A stretch of 64,000 nt of DNA from positions 19,290,969 through 19,354,968 of the forward strand of contig CM033752.1 in NCBI GenBank assembly GCA_019671005.1, in the 5' to 3' direction. The stretch is from Hibiscus mutabilis (lineage: Eukaryota; Streptophyta; Magnoliopsida; Malvales; Malvaceae). Each line of letters begins with the position of its first letter. The stretch's first letter is position 1. Positions 1-10,708 of this stretch are shown one piece after another. Position numbers and translations under genes: made by a program. Below the pieces are notes generated by a model that was not told the DNA's origin, ran no database searches, and saw only the letters and a program-made list of their open reading frames with translations.

Positions 1-490
1 GTAGGGAACCCGCAGCAACTAAGTCGCGAACAAAGAAGTAATCAAGGGCAAGATGCTTCATACGAGAATGAAAAACCGGATCTTTGCAAACATATGTGGC
101 AATGAGATTGTCGCAGAAGAGATATGGTTTTGGTAATGCCACAACAATTTCTTGAAGAAGAAGATGTTGGACCCAAAGCACTTCAGCAGTTGCATTTGCC
201 ACGGCACGATATTCAGCTTCTGTGGAGGAACGAGAAATAGTTTTCTGACGAGCTGACTTCCAAGAAATAAGATTAGATCCAAGATAAATAGCATATCTAG
301 TAGTGGATTTATCGTCTGTAGAGGATCCTCCCCAGTCCGCATCGGCAAAGGCGGTGAGATGAAGGGAAGATGCCGAACGAAAAAGAATGTCATGGCATAA
401 TGTTCCTTTGAGATAACGTAGGATGCGCTTAGCTGCTGTCCAATGTGCAAGTGAAGGACCATGCATGTATTGCGACAGACGATTCACAGC
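1..490 (-). CDS. Ty1/Copia polyprotein fragment, RNase H domain (partial)
   Basis: The minus strand is open without a stop from about 490 to the window edge. It encodes the RT-connection/RNase H part of a Copia polyprotein, which removes the RNA strand during reverse transcription. Visible in order: NRLSQYMHGPSLAHW and RYLKGT, then the catalytic region FADADWGGSSTDDKS, the block SRSSTEAEYRAVA with the catalytic Glu, LFCDN with a further acidic residue, and the C-terminal block HSRMKHLALDYFFVRD. Homology stops abruptly near 490, next to a T-run and (AT)n, so the N-terminal polyprotein is missing and this is a truncated insertion. The C-terminus runs off the window. The open frame and intact motifs suggest a fairly young fragment. 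The longest ATG-initiated frame here (58-462) is a shadow frame. Confidence 0.88.
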
Positions 491-1548
491 CAAAAAAATA
501 AAAGTTATCTCATCTTATCTTTATCCTTAACAATATATATATATATATATTAGATTACTAATTTACTATGTTTTTATTTTCCCAAACATTTTCACTAATT
601 TACTATGTTTTTATTTTATTTTCCCAAACATTTTCCCCTAAAACTAAACCAAATCTATATTTTGGAAATTATTTTGAATATAATATTTATTTATATAGTT
701 TAGTGTTCATGACATCCAAACTTTTTATAATATTTATTCATATAGTGCAAGTATTTACGTATTTTTAAGTCTTATTTTGGATTTTTTAATTTGATTTCTA
801 TCTTTTTAGGTTTGAATTATATATTTTGGACTTGTTTTATGTTTTATTCATGTGATTTAAAAAAAATGTATGATTTGAAAAAAATATAAACCAAGTACTC
901 TATGACCGACTAGCGGGTACTTGAATTTTGTGGGTATCTGGTCTCTACGAGTCGAGACACGTGCCATATTTTTTTACTATCTGGAGAATCGAGTATCCGA
1001 ATTTTCAGGTACCCAAAAACGCATATACCTGAGTATGAACACCTTAATCTCTGATGAATCCAAGCTCTCGATTCTTCCACAACACCTTAACAAACTTTTA
1101 AAACAGTTAGAAATTGACACCATATTCGCGTTCAGGAGATTAAAAAGGAGTGAACTGGAAATTTTGGGGTTCAACAATTGTCGGCAACAGTGACGGTGGT
1201 GACCGACAGTTTTCGATGGCAATGGTTAATGGCTCCTGGTCGCAGGAGATTGGTTGAATTCAGGGTCAGATTGATATTTCTTAAATTTTAAGGGTCAAAA
1301 TAGTATGTCATCTAAAATTAAAGGGCCAAATTAGTATTCTATCTAAAGTTTAAGGGTCAAATTAAAATGTAATCCTTTTTACTAATGTGTCATATCATCA
1401 AACTAGCAACCTTTTTATCGTCAAGTGACCAAAACTTTATAAATCGATAACGCAAATGACCACAACATTACTTTTTTTAAATGTAGTGACAAAAAATAAA
1501 CACTTATAAAAGATAAGTGACCAATATTGTAGTTTACCTAATAAAAAA
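491..1548. other. Non-coding AT-rich stretch with repeat debris
   Basis: No convincing gene. An (AT)n microsatellite lies at about 533-551. Two duplicated phrases rich in TTTTATTTT and CCCAAACATTTTC occur at 568-650. At 1380-1540 there are phrases such as GTGACCAAAAC and AAGTGACCAATATTGTAGTTTACC, typical of the ends of decayed plant TIR elements. This looks like the terminal part of another repeat abutting the element at 1549. Short open frames at 921-1193 (+) and 977-1222 (-) overlap each other and show no recognisable domain. Confidence 0.5.
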
Positions 1549-4500
1549 GAGTAAATTATGCCGTTCATAACTTAACTATCTTCTCACTCCTATTTTTTTT
1601 ACTCAACATTTAAAATATTCAATTTAATCACTCAACTTTTGAATTACTCTTGTTTAAGCCACTAGACCGTTATAACAAAAATAATGTGATAACATGGCTT
1701 ACTTTATTAATATTTTATTAATATTTATATCAAATAAGATTTAGATTTAGGGTAAAAAAATAAAATTGATCATCGCCCCCCTCCCCCTCCCTTTCACTCG
1801 AAACTAGCATCCACCCAAAACAACCATTTCACCTGAAAGTAGCAGTCACTGAAGCCAACCATTTCATCAGAAAAACATATACTATATTTACAATAGGAAG
1901 ACACAAATTCTAGAAGAAACGACGAGCAAATGACACATGAAGCAAAACAAACATCAATAAAATATTACAAGAACAAGCAAACAAAAGAGTACGAAAGCAA
2001 AATGGCCTAAAACACATGGTATGAATTAACGGTGCTGAAGTGGGCATGGTCTTGAATATTTGACGAGGAAAACAAACCAAAAATAAAAATAATAATAGCA
2101 ACTTTGACTAAGGAACGGAGATGGAGATCAGCATGACGGATTTTGACAAAATAAATTGAGGCGCCTACTTAATTTTTTTTGAAATTTTAAGAAGTTTAAA
2201 TTAAAATTTTTAAACTTTTGAAAGATTTTAATTTATAATTTTAGAGGTCTAACTAAATTTTTTTAAAAATTTGAGACTTAATGTGAATATTTTTTAAAAA
2301 AATTAAAAGGCAATTAATTAAAAATATTTAGAAAAAAATAAAAAATTAATGAGAATTTTAAAAATTTAAAAATTGAAGGATCAAAAACGAATTATCCAAA
2401 ATTTTGGAGAGTCACGGCCCAATCTAGCTCCTACCAATGTGACACCCTTAACGTATACTCGTAGGCCGAATATACATTAAAGATGTTCAAAGTCATATTT
2501 AGAAAACTTAACTTGTAAAATTTTTTCCGACTATTCCTCCTTAACTAGTCCAGTGATTGACCCTTTCTCAGTTTCTAATTTAAAACAATGTCAGGCAGGC
2601 ACACCTAGTTTCAACCCTAATTGGTTTGTAAAACTTATAAGTCAATTATTAAAATGAAAATACAATTCAAGATGAAAACTATGTGTGTTGCCTAGACCCT
2701 TTCTTGGTTTTGAAATTGTTACGCGATAAATAATAATCAAGGTACTTTTACTAGATCTATTTAGTTTACTAACATCCTTAGTCCATAATTTCAAAGATAA
2801 TACATCTATATTATCATACATCTAGGTTAAAACTTAGTTATACAAAACAGTTCACTTTAAAAATATTTACATGCCCACTAGTTTATCAAACTATGTACAT
2901 ACTGTAACTTACTATAGTAACTTGCTTTAAAAGAACAGCTCCTCCTTGCTAGACTAATTCGGAGAACCTACGTGTGAAATAAAACACACGCTAAGTAACA
3001 ACTTAGTGAGGCAATTAGACATATTTAAATAAAAGTATGCAATAATGCAATACAGTATATCATATGGAAATGCAATCCAGTTCCTGCAAAATGGCAAGCG
3101 ATCCCAATACAGTTTATATCATAACATAAAATAATTATAAATATCATGCTATCAGTATTCACCAGTCATCAGGAAATCATTTATAATATAACGTTCTTTA
3201 AAGATAGCCCAACGTATATAATATGAGATCAAGGTACTCTAGTCATATGAATAAGACACCGTAGTGTCTAACGTGAACACGTAAATGAGTACTCGAGGAC
3301 GCTCTTTGCTCCTCATTAAAGCACCTCGTTAGTGCCATTAGCACTATGGGCTTGGATCCCCAAGGTACACACCAAGGGCTTGGGTCCCCAAGGTGTATGT
3401 GATACCATCGTAGTTACGAAAACATGTATACATAACATAACTTGAATGACGCAGCTGCTAAGGACTCTATGGATCTCCAACTATACCATGGACTCTCATA
3501 AAAATAATACTTGGGCATTTTATTTCATTATTAATCAATCATCATCATTCTTGTAAACGGGCAATTCACATCCCATATTTTATCATAATAATTCACATGT
3601 ACTTGCCATTACTGTATTATGCATCAAAACAATGTAATGCTTCAAAACTATATTTAGGTCGACTTATCACATGTCTTGCCTTTTTCAAAAATAACATATA
3701 CATAAATAATGCACTCATATGTAGCGATGTAAAAGTAGCCTCACTAAGCTTATTTGATAACCTTTTCTTTTCCTCTAATATTTGTGTCTCCCTCAGTCTC
3801 CCTCGGAACTGTAAAAGACTAATCGAATACATACATTACCATACTTTTGTTAGACTCAAATCTAACATTGCTAACTTAATTTACAAAACATAATTATTCA
3901 AATATAAAATATTCTGAAATTTTCCTCCAATTTCCATGTGATTGCCGATTTGGTCCTAAGGTCCTTAGTGACCATTTTGGACATCAAACAATTGTTCAAA
4001 CTCAAATTAGAACAATTCCATTACTACTTGTTCACTTTGGATTAATATCCCTTTTGACTTTAAACTTTGTTAATGTGACATTTTAGTCACTACTTCCACA
4101 TTTGTACTTGAATTCATGTACAAATCAACTAATTATTCATTTCTAACATTTCTATAAATTTTCCATTGACTTCCGAGCTTTAACCGAATTGGTCCCTTAC
4201 AAACGACTCCCATTTTCAAAATGGTCCTTCACCATTTCTTTTCTTGTCATTTCAATCCCTTGTTTCCTAAATTAAATTCTAATTTCCATATACATATTCA
4301 AATCTAATAATCACATATTAGGAAACTTTTCAACATTTTCCTCAATATTTCCTTACTTAGCCGAAATGGTTTCCTTCATGCCAAACATTTTCACTTTTGG
4401 TCCTAAATTAAGAAATCAATCTAATTTAATCATAATCTCATCAATTCTAATGCTAGAATAAATTTCACAATAGTTTCCCTATATTTCCAATTCTAGCCGA

Positions 4501-6375
4501 ATTGGTCACTTGGAATCTAATAGGAAATTTAATCATCCTAACATCAAAACAAGGCTTCTAGTTTCATAATTTATTCATTTTCATCCTTGATTCAATTCTC
4601 TAACCAAATTCCCAAAACTTAGGGTTAGGGTTTATGTTCTTAAAAATAAAATTAATTCTAATTCAAACTTGTTTTCATGCCTACAACATCAAATCTACTC
4701 AAATCAAACTTTAATTCCATCATGTATTCATGAATTCAATTTTCTTTATCGTCAAGAACATAATCTATACTTCACTTTGCTATGTAAAACTACTACCAAA
4801 AGGAAGAGAATTAAGCCTAGATTATTTTTTCCAAAGCATCATACCTTAATCTTACTTGTAAACCTTCCAAATCAAACTTGAAAACTGAGTTTTCTTCTTC
4901 TCCCTTTGTTCCTCTCTCCCACAGTTTGAAGGAAACTAGGTGAACAAATTTTTTTGTTCATTTTACTCTTATTTTGGCACTTGTATCATTTTAATCCATT
5001 TTACTAAATTGTCTCTCAATTACATCCTAATTTACAATCCTTCTTTAAAATTGTCACTCCATTAAATTTGAACCAATTTGGTTCCTTTATAACCGACCAT
5101 TCCCAAAGAAATCATAAAATTTTATTTTATGATTTTTTTATTCGATCCAATTACCAGATAATCATCTAATACGATTTTCTATTGATCGAACTTTCGAATC
5201 TAATCCAAAAATCTCATATCTATAAATTCCATAAATAAATAATATTGTCATAATAAATCTCCTATATTTATGGAGTCAAGCTCCGAAACTTTGACTCGGT
5301 CGAAAATACCGATAATTGCCTGAAATCTCTATCGGATAAAAATTTTCCTTAAAATTCCTTTAACAGATATTCATATGAATTATTCCTATTTTTTCTTAGT
5401 CATTTATATCGATAAAAAACACGGATATGAGACCTTCCTAGAGGTCACCCATCCTAGTGCTACTCTAGCCTAAACACGCGTATGAATTTTATTCGATCCA
5501 AATTCGATACTTTCTACTGTATCTTAATTCCCAAATCTGATATCAAAATTCTTATTTTGATCAGATTTACCCTTATACTGAATAAAACCACTTACTTGAT
5601 ATTTTACACTTTAGTCTCCAAACTTTTACTAAAGTGTCATTTTGGTCACTAGGCTTTATTCTTTTAAGACTCGAATCAAACTTCATATGAACCCTTATCA
5701 GCTTATTCTCTATCACATGACACTCTCGAATCACTGGAACTATTTTTAGAATCTTCTAATTAAGAGATCCTAAGTTTTGCATTTTTGTCATTTAGTCAAT
5801 AAGTTAGCCTTATGCTATAATCTTAGTACTAAATGACCCTTAACTAACTAAAAAAATTCGAAGTATTTAACCAAGGTGCGTCTCTAGAGATCATAGAACA
5901 AGAAATTCAATGTTCAACAATAGATTCACAGAGACTGGGATGTTTTTTGTATTTAGGATACCATATTCACTTTTAGGAGGACACATTAAGTGTGGCGAGT
6001 GATTTTGGTACTCATCGATCGTTGCTGTTGAAAATCGACGCGGTGACTGAAATTTGAGTTGTTTTGAACATTGAGAAAAACAAATAGAGAAAGAAAGAAG
6101 AAAAAGAAAATAAGAAAAAATAAGAGAAATTTTTTATTTTTTATAGGAATTCAAAACGTCGTCTATTTAGTAATTTTTGTAGAGATTTAAAATGACGTCG
6201 TTTTGGTGTGTCATCAAACGTCTGTCATATTATCACATCGTTTGTGATTTAACGGTCGAGTGACTTAAATAATAACAATTTAAAAATTGAGTGATTAAAT
6301 TAAAAAAAATTAAATTAAATAACTGAAATAAAAGTAAAAAAGATAGTTAAGAGATGAAAAAGGCGTAATTTACCC
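1549..6375. mobile_element. Non-autonomous TIR DNA transposon (MULE-like candidate), split by a solo LTR
   Basis: The left end (GAGTAAATTATGCC, from 1549) and the reverse complement of the right end (GGGTAAATTACGCC, ending at 6375) match. The inverted similarity continues for well over 100 bp, including TTAACTATCTT, TTTAATCACTCAA and a GACCGTT...ATGTGATAA segment. Long terminal inverted repeats suggest a Mutator-like element, but no clear 9-bp target duplication was found, so the superfamily is tentative. After removing the solo LTR at 2438-5869 the element is about 1.4 kb and carries no transposase. Its right end lies 82 bp upstream of the WDR5A-like ATG. Confidence 0.6.
2438..5869 (-). repeat. 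Solo LTR, Gypsy/Tekay type
   Basis: The left end reads TGTGACACCCTTAACG and is flanked by ACCAA (2433-2437). The right end is flanked by ACCAA at 5870-5874. Read on the minus strand it starts TAAATAC (a decayed TG terminus) and ends GGGTGTCACA. It is collinear with the solo LTR at 49357-53160: the shared GACTAAATGACAAAAATGC, a GGTATAGTTGG segment and a CACGTAGGT segment appear in the same order. No internal retrotransposon sequence remains, so it arose by LTR-LTR recombination. A short degenerate duplication (CCCCAAGGT...) lies at about 3350-3405. The right boundary is less certain than the left because the terminal dinucleotide has decayed. Confidence 0.75.
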
Positions 6376-6457
6376 AAAACCCCTCCGTTGAGAGATTTTT
6401 TTAGCTTTAAAATGTTAAACCCTCACCAAAACTCTCTTCCTTAAAATCCCCGAAAGT

Positions 6458-8184
6458 ATGGCCACTGCAGCTACAACCACCGCATCTGCAGCGGCGGCGG
6501 CCGAACCTTTCAAGCCCTACACTCTATCCCAAACCCTATCGGTCCATAAAAATGCCCTCTCCTGCGTCAAATTCTCCTCCGACGGCAGCCTCCTAGCCTC
6601 CTCCTCTGCCGACAAAACCCTCCGCACCTACTCTCTCTCCCCCACCGCTGCCACCCTCACTCCTATCAATTAATACTCCGGCCACGAACAAAGCGTCTCC
6701 GATGTGGCCTTCTCTTCCGACTCTCGGTTCCTCGTCTCTGCTTCCGACGACAAAACCCTCCGTCTCTGGGACTTTCCCACTGGTTCTTTGATAAAAACCC
6801 TTCACGGCCACACCAATTATGTCTTCTGCGTCAACTTTAACCCTCAATCTAACATGATCGTCTCGGGTTCTTTCGATGAAACAGTGCGTGTTTGGGACGT
6901 GAAAACTGGGAAATGCTTGAAAGTTTTGCCCGCTCATTCTGATCCAGTCACAGCCGTTGATTTTTATCGAGATGGATCCCTCATTGTTTCTAGTAGTTAT
7001 GATGGGCTTTGTAGGATTTGGGATTCTGGAACTGGGCATTGTGTGAAGACTTTGATTGATGATGAGAATCCGCCTGTTTCTTGTGTTAAGTTTTCGCCTA
7101 ATGGAAAATTTATTCTGGTTGGGACTGGATAATACTTTGGTAAGTTCTCATTTTCCAGCCTTTTTAGTTCCTGATTTTCTAAGGTTATATTGAGTGTTCT
7201 TTTACGGTTGTCTGAGGCAAATTTGAGGTTGCTTACCCAGGAAATTAAAGAGATATTCTACTTGCAATGTAATTTCAGCATTAGGGATTTAAATTGCGGT
7301 TACGGCCACTACCTTTTCAGTAGCATGTGTTTATTGCGGTTACAGACATAACAAATACTATTGCGGAGGCTAACAATAACGGGAACGGTGGTATGTTATT
7401 GCGGCCTGTTAAATTGATGTTATGGCCGTGTTTTTGGTGGCTTGTGTTTACGGTTGCAGACATAACAGGAATAGTGGTATGTTATTGCCGCAATTAGCCG
7501 CTACCTATTAAATTGCGGTTGCCATCCATTGATATTGGTATCATTTTGCTTTACACCGGCGATAGAGATTTCGGACTGTGCCACTATTACTGTATAACAG
7601 CTGTTATTATGGTTGCGGACAGCTGTTTAAATCTCTGCCCTTGCTTATAAATGGACCTCACATTTTATTTGAAGTGCTATTGCATTTGTAAACAATCTGT
7701 TTAGCTGATTGCTTTATCAATTGACTTTGTTTATATCTTATAGAATGGATTGAGTTCTTTTATGTTCAAATAAATGTGGCTTTGAAGTAGTTTTTTTATG
7801 TTCTGAAAATGGTTTCGTTAGATTTCTCTGCCTGGAGTGGTTTCATTTGTCCTCAAATACATTTTTCTTACTATTACATCATCTCTGCAGAGGCTTTGGA
7901 ACTTTGAGACTGGGAAATTATTGAAAACTTACACTGGCCATGTGAATTCAAAGTTCTGCATTTCATCTTCTTTCTCAATTACAAATGGGAAGTATGTTGT
8001 TAGCGGCTCCGAAGATAACTATGTATACTTGTGGGAGCTTCAGTCCCGGCAGTTAGTTCAGAAGTTGGAAAGTCATACGGATGCCGTAATATCGGTTGCA
8101 TGTCACCCAGCCCGCAACATGATTGCTTCGGCTGCACTTGGCAATGACAAGACTGTGAGGATCTGGACTCAGGAGAAGGAATGA
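6458..8184 (+). pseudogene. WDR5A: WDR5A-like WD40-repeat protein gene, disrupted
   Basis: WDR5 proteins are seven-bladed WD40 propellers that dock the methyltransferase, RbBP5-like and histone H3 partners in nuclear COMPASS-type H3K4 methylation complexes. The translation covers all blades: an Ala/Thr-rich N-terminus, PYTLSQTLSVHKNALSCVKF, then blades with DKTLRLWDF, FDETVRVWDV, YDGLCRIWDSG and SEDNYVYLWEL, and a final NDKTVRIWTQEKE stop. Exon 1 (6458-7139) and exon 2 (7891-8184) are separated by one intron with GT (7140) and AG (7890), so this is not a processed retrocopy. Two lesions break it. A TAA at 6671-6673 follows codon 71. A loss of two bases in the GTT GGG ACT...GGAT stretch just before the splice site causes a frameshift and a TAA at 7130-7132. 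All else is well conserved, so inactivation looks recent, or a sequencing error must be excluded. A TIR element sits 82 bp upstream of the ATG. Confidence 0.85.
7140..7890 (+). other. Intron of the WDR5A-like gene with a MITE-like insert
   Basis: The donor is GTAAGT at 7140 and the acceptor is CTCTGCAG ending at 7890. The splice joins an ACTTTG end to AGGCTTTGG, restoring a WD repeat (TL/RLWNF). Inside, about 7284-7640 has inverted ends (GGGATTTAAAT...; the other end reverse-complemented contains GAGATTTAAACAGC) and repeated GCGGTTA/ATAACA phrases. This looks like a small non-autonomous DNA element. No clean target duplication was found. Confidence 0.6.
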
Positions 8185-8555
8185 TCTGCTTCTGGTAAAG
8201 ATTTTGATTTTAAGTTTAGTACACCAAGTTGGTTGTACGGATGAAATTTACATCTTTTATGGACCTTTTGCTATTTATCATAACAACATTCATCCATGCA
8301 CCTTAATTTGGTCTGATTAGATCAGCACTTTTGTAATGCACAAGTATGTCCATAATTATTTAGCATTTATGTATGATTTTCGGTTTTTAAGAGCTATATA
8401 TGCCTGCTTCATTGACCTGTATTCAAGGAATGGACGCTTTAGTAAGGCAAAGGAATAGATGGAGTTACTTTTTGCATTTGTATAGTCTATGAAGCTGAAT
8501 TTGGAAGGGAGATGGAACCATTTGATGCAGCCTCGCGGTCATTTGCATCAGTCTA
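8185..8555. other. 3' flank of the WDR5A-like gene
   Basis: AT-rich sequence after the stop codon, without open frames. It probably contains the former 3' UTR. No clear polyadenylation context was recognised. Confidence 0.4.
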
Positions 8556-9003
8556 GGGGTGTTTATGGTAGGTTAACCGTATCATTTAGCTAAAACAGTT
8601 GGTTAACCGTTATAGCGGTTATTAAATTTTGTTAATTTTAACCTAACCGTTAAGAAATGGTTAATCGGTTTATCTGTTAACTGTTATTAACGGTTCGGTT
8701 ACAAGTTAACTTGTAAACTGTTATAATTTTTTTCCCGCATGTTCTCTTCTTTTGAGAATAATGAAAACATCTCTTCGATAAATATTATATTAGTATTATA
8801 TTATAAGAGAGCCTCATATTGATGTAGTCAATCTTGTGAACAAAATATTTGTATAATTAGTTTAACAATGGTAAGCTATCGTTTAACCATTATTTTTAGT
8901 AATTTGGTTAACCGAAATTGTTTAACCTTAAAAATTTGATTAATTAATTTGTAAAATGTAACGGTTAAATTAATTTAACGGTTATGGTTTAATATGCACT
9001 CCC
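8556..9003. mobile_element. Small TIR element rich in GGTTAACCG (MITE-like)
   Basis: The left end GGGGTGTTTATGGTAGGTTAACCG resembles the reverse complement of the right end (GGGAGTGCATATTAAACCATAACCG). The interior is packed with GGTTAAC/GGTTAACCG and AACGGTTA in both orientations and has no coding potential. Length and ends fit a hAT-like MITE, but I could not read a convincing 8-bp duplication. Confidence 0.45.
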
Positions 9004-10176
9004 TGACCGCATGTATACCCAAATATGATAAGCTGTAATTTTGAAGCTGATGTACCGAAGGGACCAAAGAAAATTGCAGACTGGGACTAGGATCCTCAAG
9101 ATATGTATGCTGAATTACAAAAAAAAAAAAAAAACCCTCAAAATTTGGAATGGAGCTAGGCCTGGCTGCTCAGAGGCAAACATTTGAGGTCCAATAGATG
9201 AAGAGGAATCCTTTTTTTTAAATTAAAAAAATGGATAATTTAAGTGGGTCAGTATCGTGCCCAAGCTTGAATTTTTTAAACCGAGTCTCGACTCGATTCA
9301 TAGACAAAACTATTTTAAATAAAATATGAAACGTAAATGTTCTCTTTTATGTGTATGCACATTTGTTTATCAACGTGATAATTATTTTGTAGTTTGTTCC
9401 TATATAGATTTGATAATATTAGTCGTGATATAAAAACATATTGATATATATTAATTGTACTAATATCTGTAATTTCTTTTTAAACATTATTTAATATATT
9501 AATTCTATTAATAATATGTTAAACGTACCAAAGGGTCGGTCTAAGTGGTAAGAAACGAATAAAAATCCCCTACCTTTTTTGGTGGTCCTATTTATATCTC
9601 AAGCTAAAAATTAGATTTAGGGTGTTAGGGTTTATGAAATTTGAGGTATAATGTATTTTTTAGGTATATGGTGTAGGGTTTAGGATTTAGAATTTAGGGA
9701 TAGAGCTTAGAATTTAATTTTTAGTATTTTTTAGTGTTGGGGCATATAAAAGTAAAAAGTTTTTTTTCCTAAGAAAGTTGGTACCACTTAAGACTTTGTA
9801 TATGCGAAAAATCTCTGCTAAGAGACTCACCCACCAAAGTCAGATGTGCGACGCGAGTCGGTCTGAATTAGTCATAGCAAAGTTCTGAGGAACCGAGAGG
9901 TAACAAAAAAAATAATATGTTAAAAGGATGACTCTAGAACGCGATGCACACCACTGTACGCCATTAAGAATTTAATAACTTTTAAATAAATATTTATATT
10001 TTTTTGGACTTGAAATATAATAAACCAAATTTCAAATCAGAGATAAATTTTGAGCTGAATAACCCTTTAATTTTTTGTTTCCTAATATATTTTAAAATTT
10101 ACTGTTCATTCATTATCAATCTTCTTCCTCAAATAAAATCAACTACTATATTGATGCTTTGAATTTCAAACTCCGC
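9004..10176. other. Non-coding AT-rich stretch
   Basis: No gene seen. An A-homopolymer lies at about 9118-9134. A segment around 9530-9560 with a weak pol III A-box resemblance (GTCTAAGTGGTAAG) lacks a matching B box, so a SINE is not called. Repeated TTAGGGTTT/TTTAGGATTTAG phrases lie at 9610-9720. Confidence 0.4.
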
Positions 10177-10179
10177 TAA

Positions 10180-10660
10180 GGGCCCGTTCACTAACACTTA
10201 CAAACGAACTTTTAATTAAAAACGGGCGTTTGGTTGAAAAAGCAATGCTAAACGACTAAAATTTCATGGAAAATGTGCATTTACACAGCATTAAAACATA
10301 GTTTTTGCGTTTTCAAATTTACGTTTGGCGGATAATATCTTTTTTACCCTCAATTGATTTGTGTTATAATTCATTAATAAATTAAACTTATGTAGATAAT
10401 ATATATATATAATATTTATTTCATGTATATTATATCATACGGTAAGGTTTTCTATTAGTATATATTTATTAAAGACATTTAGATATAGTTATATAGAATT
10501 ATACCAATAAAATATTACTTTCTATAATATCACGTCTAAAATTTCAAAAGCACTATTTGACGACAATACTAAACACTTCAATCTTAAACTAAATAATTCA
10601 AAAATACTTTTCAACAGCACTTTTTTACTGCACTTTTCAAAAACAATGCTAAACTAGCCC
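10180..10660. mobile_element. MITE with TAA target duplication (Tourist/PIF-like candidate)
   Basis: The ends are GGGCCCGTTCACTAACA and, reverse-complemented, GGGCTAGTTTAGCATTG. The flanks carry TAA on both sides (10177-10179 and 10661-10663). The body is 481 bp, AT-rich and non-coding, with subterminal repeats such as AAAAGCACT and CACTTTT. The TAA duplication favours PIF/Harbinger (Tourist). The GGGC ends also resemble some hAT MITEs. Confidence 0.6.
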
Positions 10661-10708
10661 TAAATCATCATTGACGGAGCTGCATTGGATGGTTTCGGAA
10701 GAGCAGGT

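Noticed and set aside
58..462. 134-codon minus-strand ORF starting MVLHLHIGQQ
   Set aside because: It is a shifted frame across the Copia RNase H domain, which is open in another frame over the same bases.
921..1222. Overlapping ORFs on both strands (90 and 81 codons)
   Set aside because: No recognisable domain and mutually exclusive frames in AT-rich repeat debris.
9520..9900. Possible tRNA-derived SINE
   Set aside because: An A-box-like GTCTAAGTGGTAAG is present, but no B box at the right spacing and no target duplication were found.
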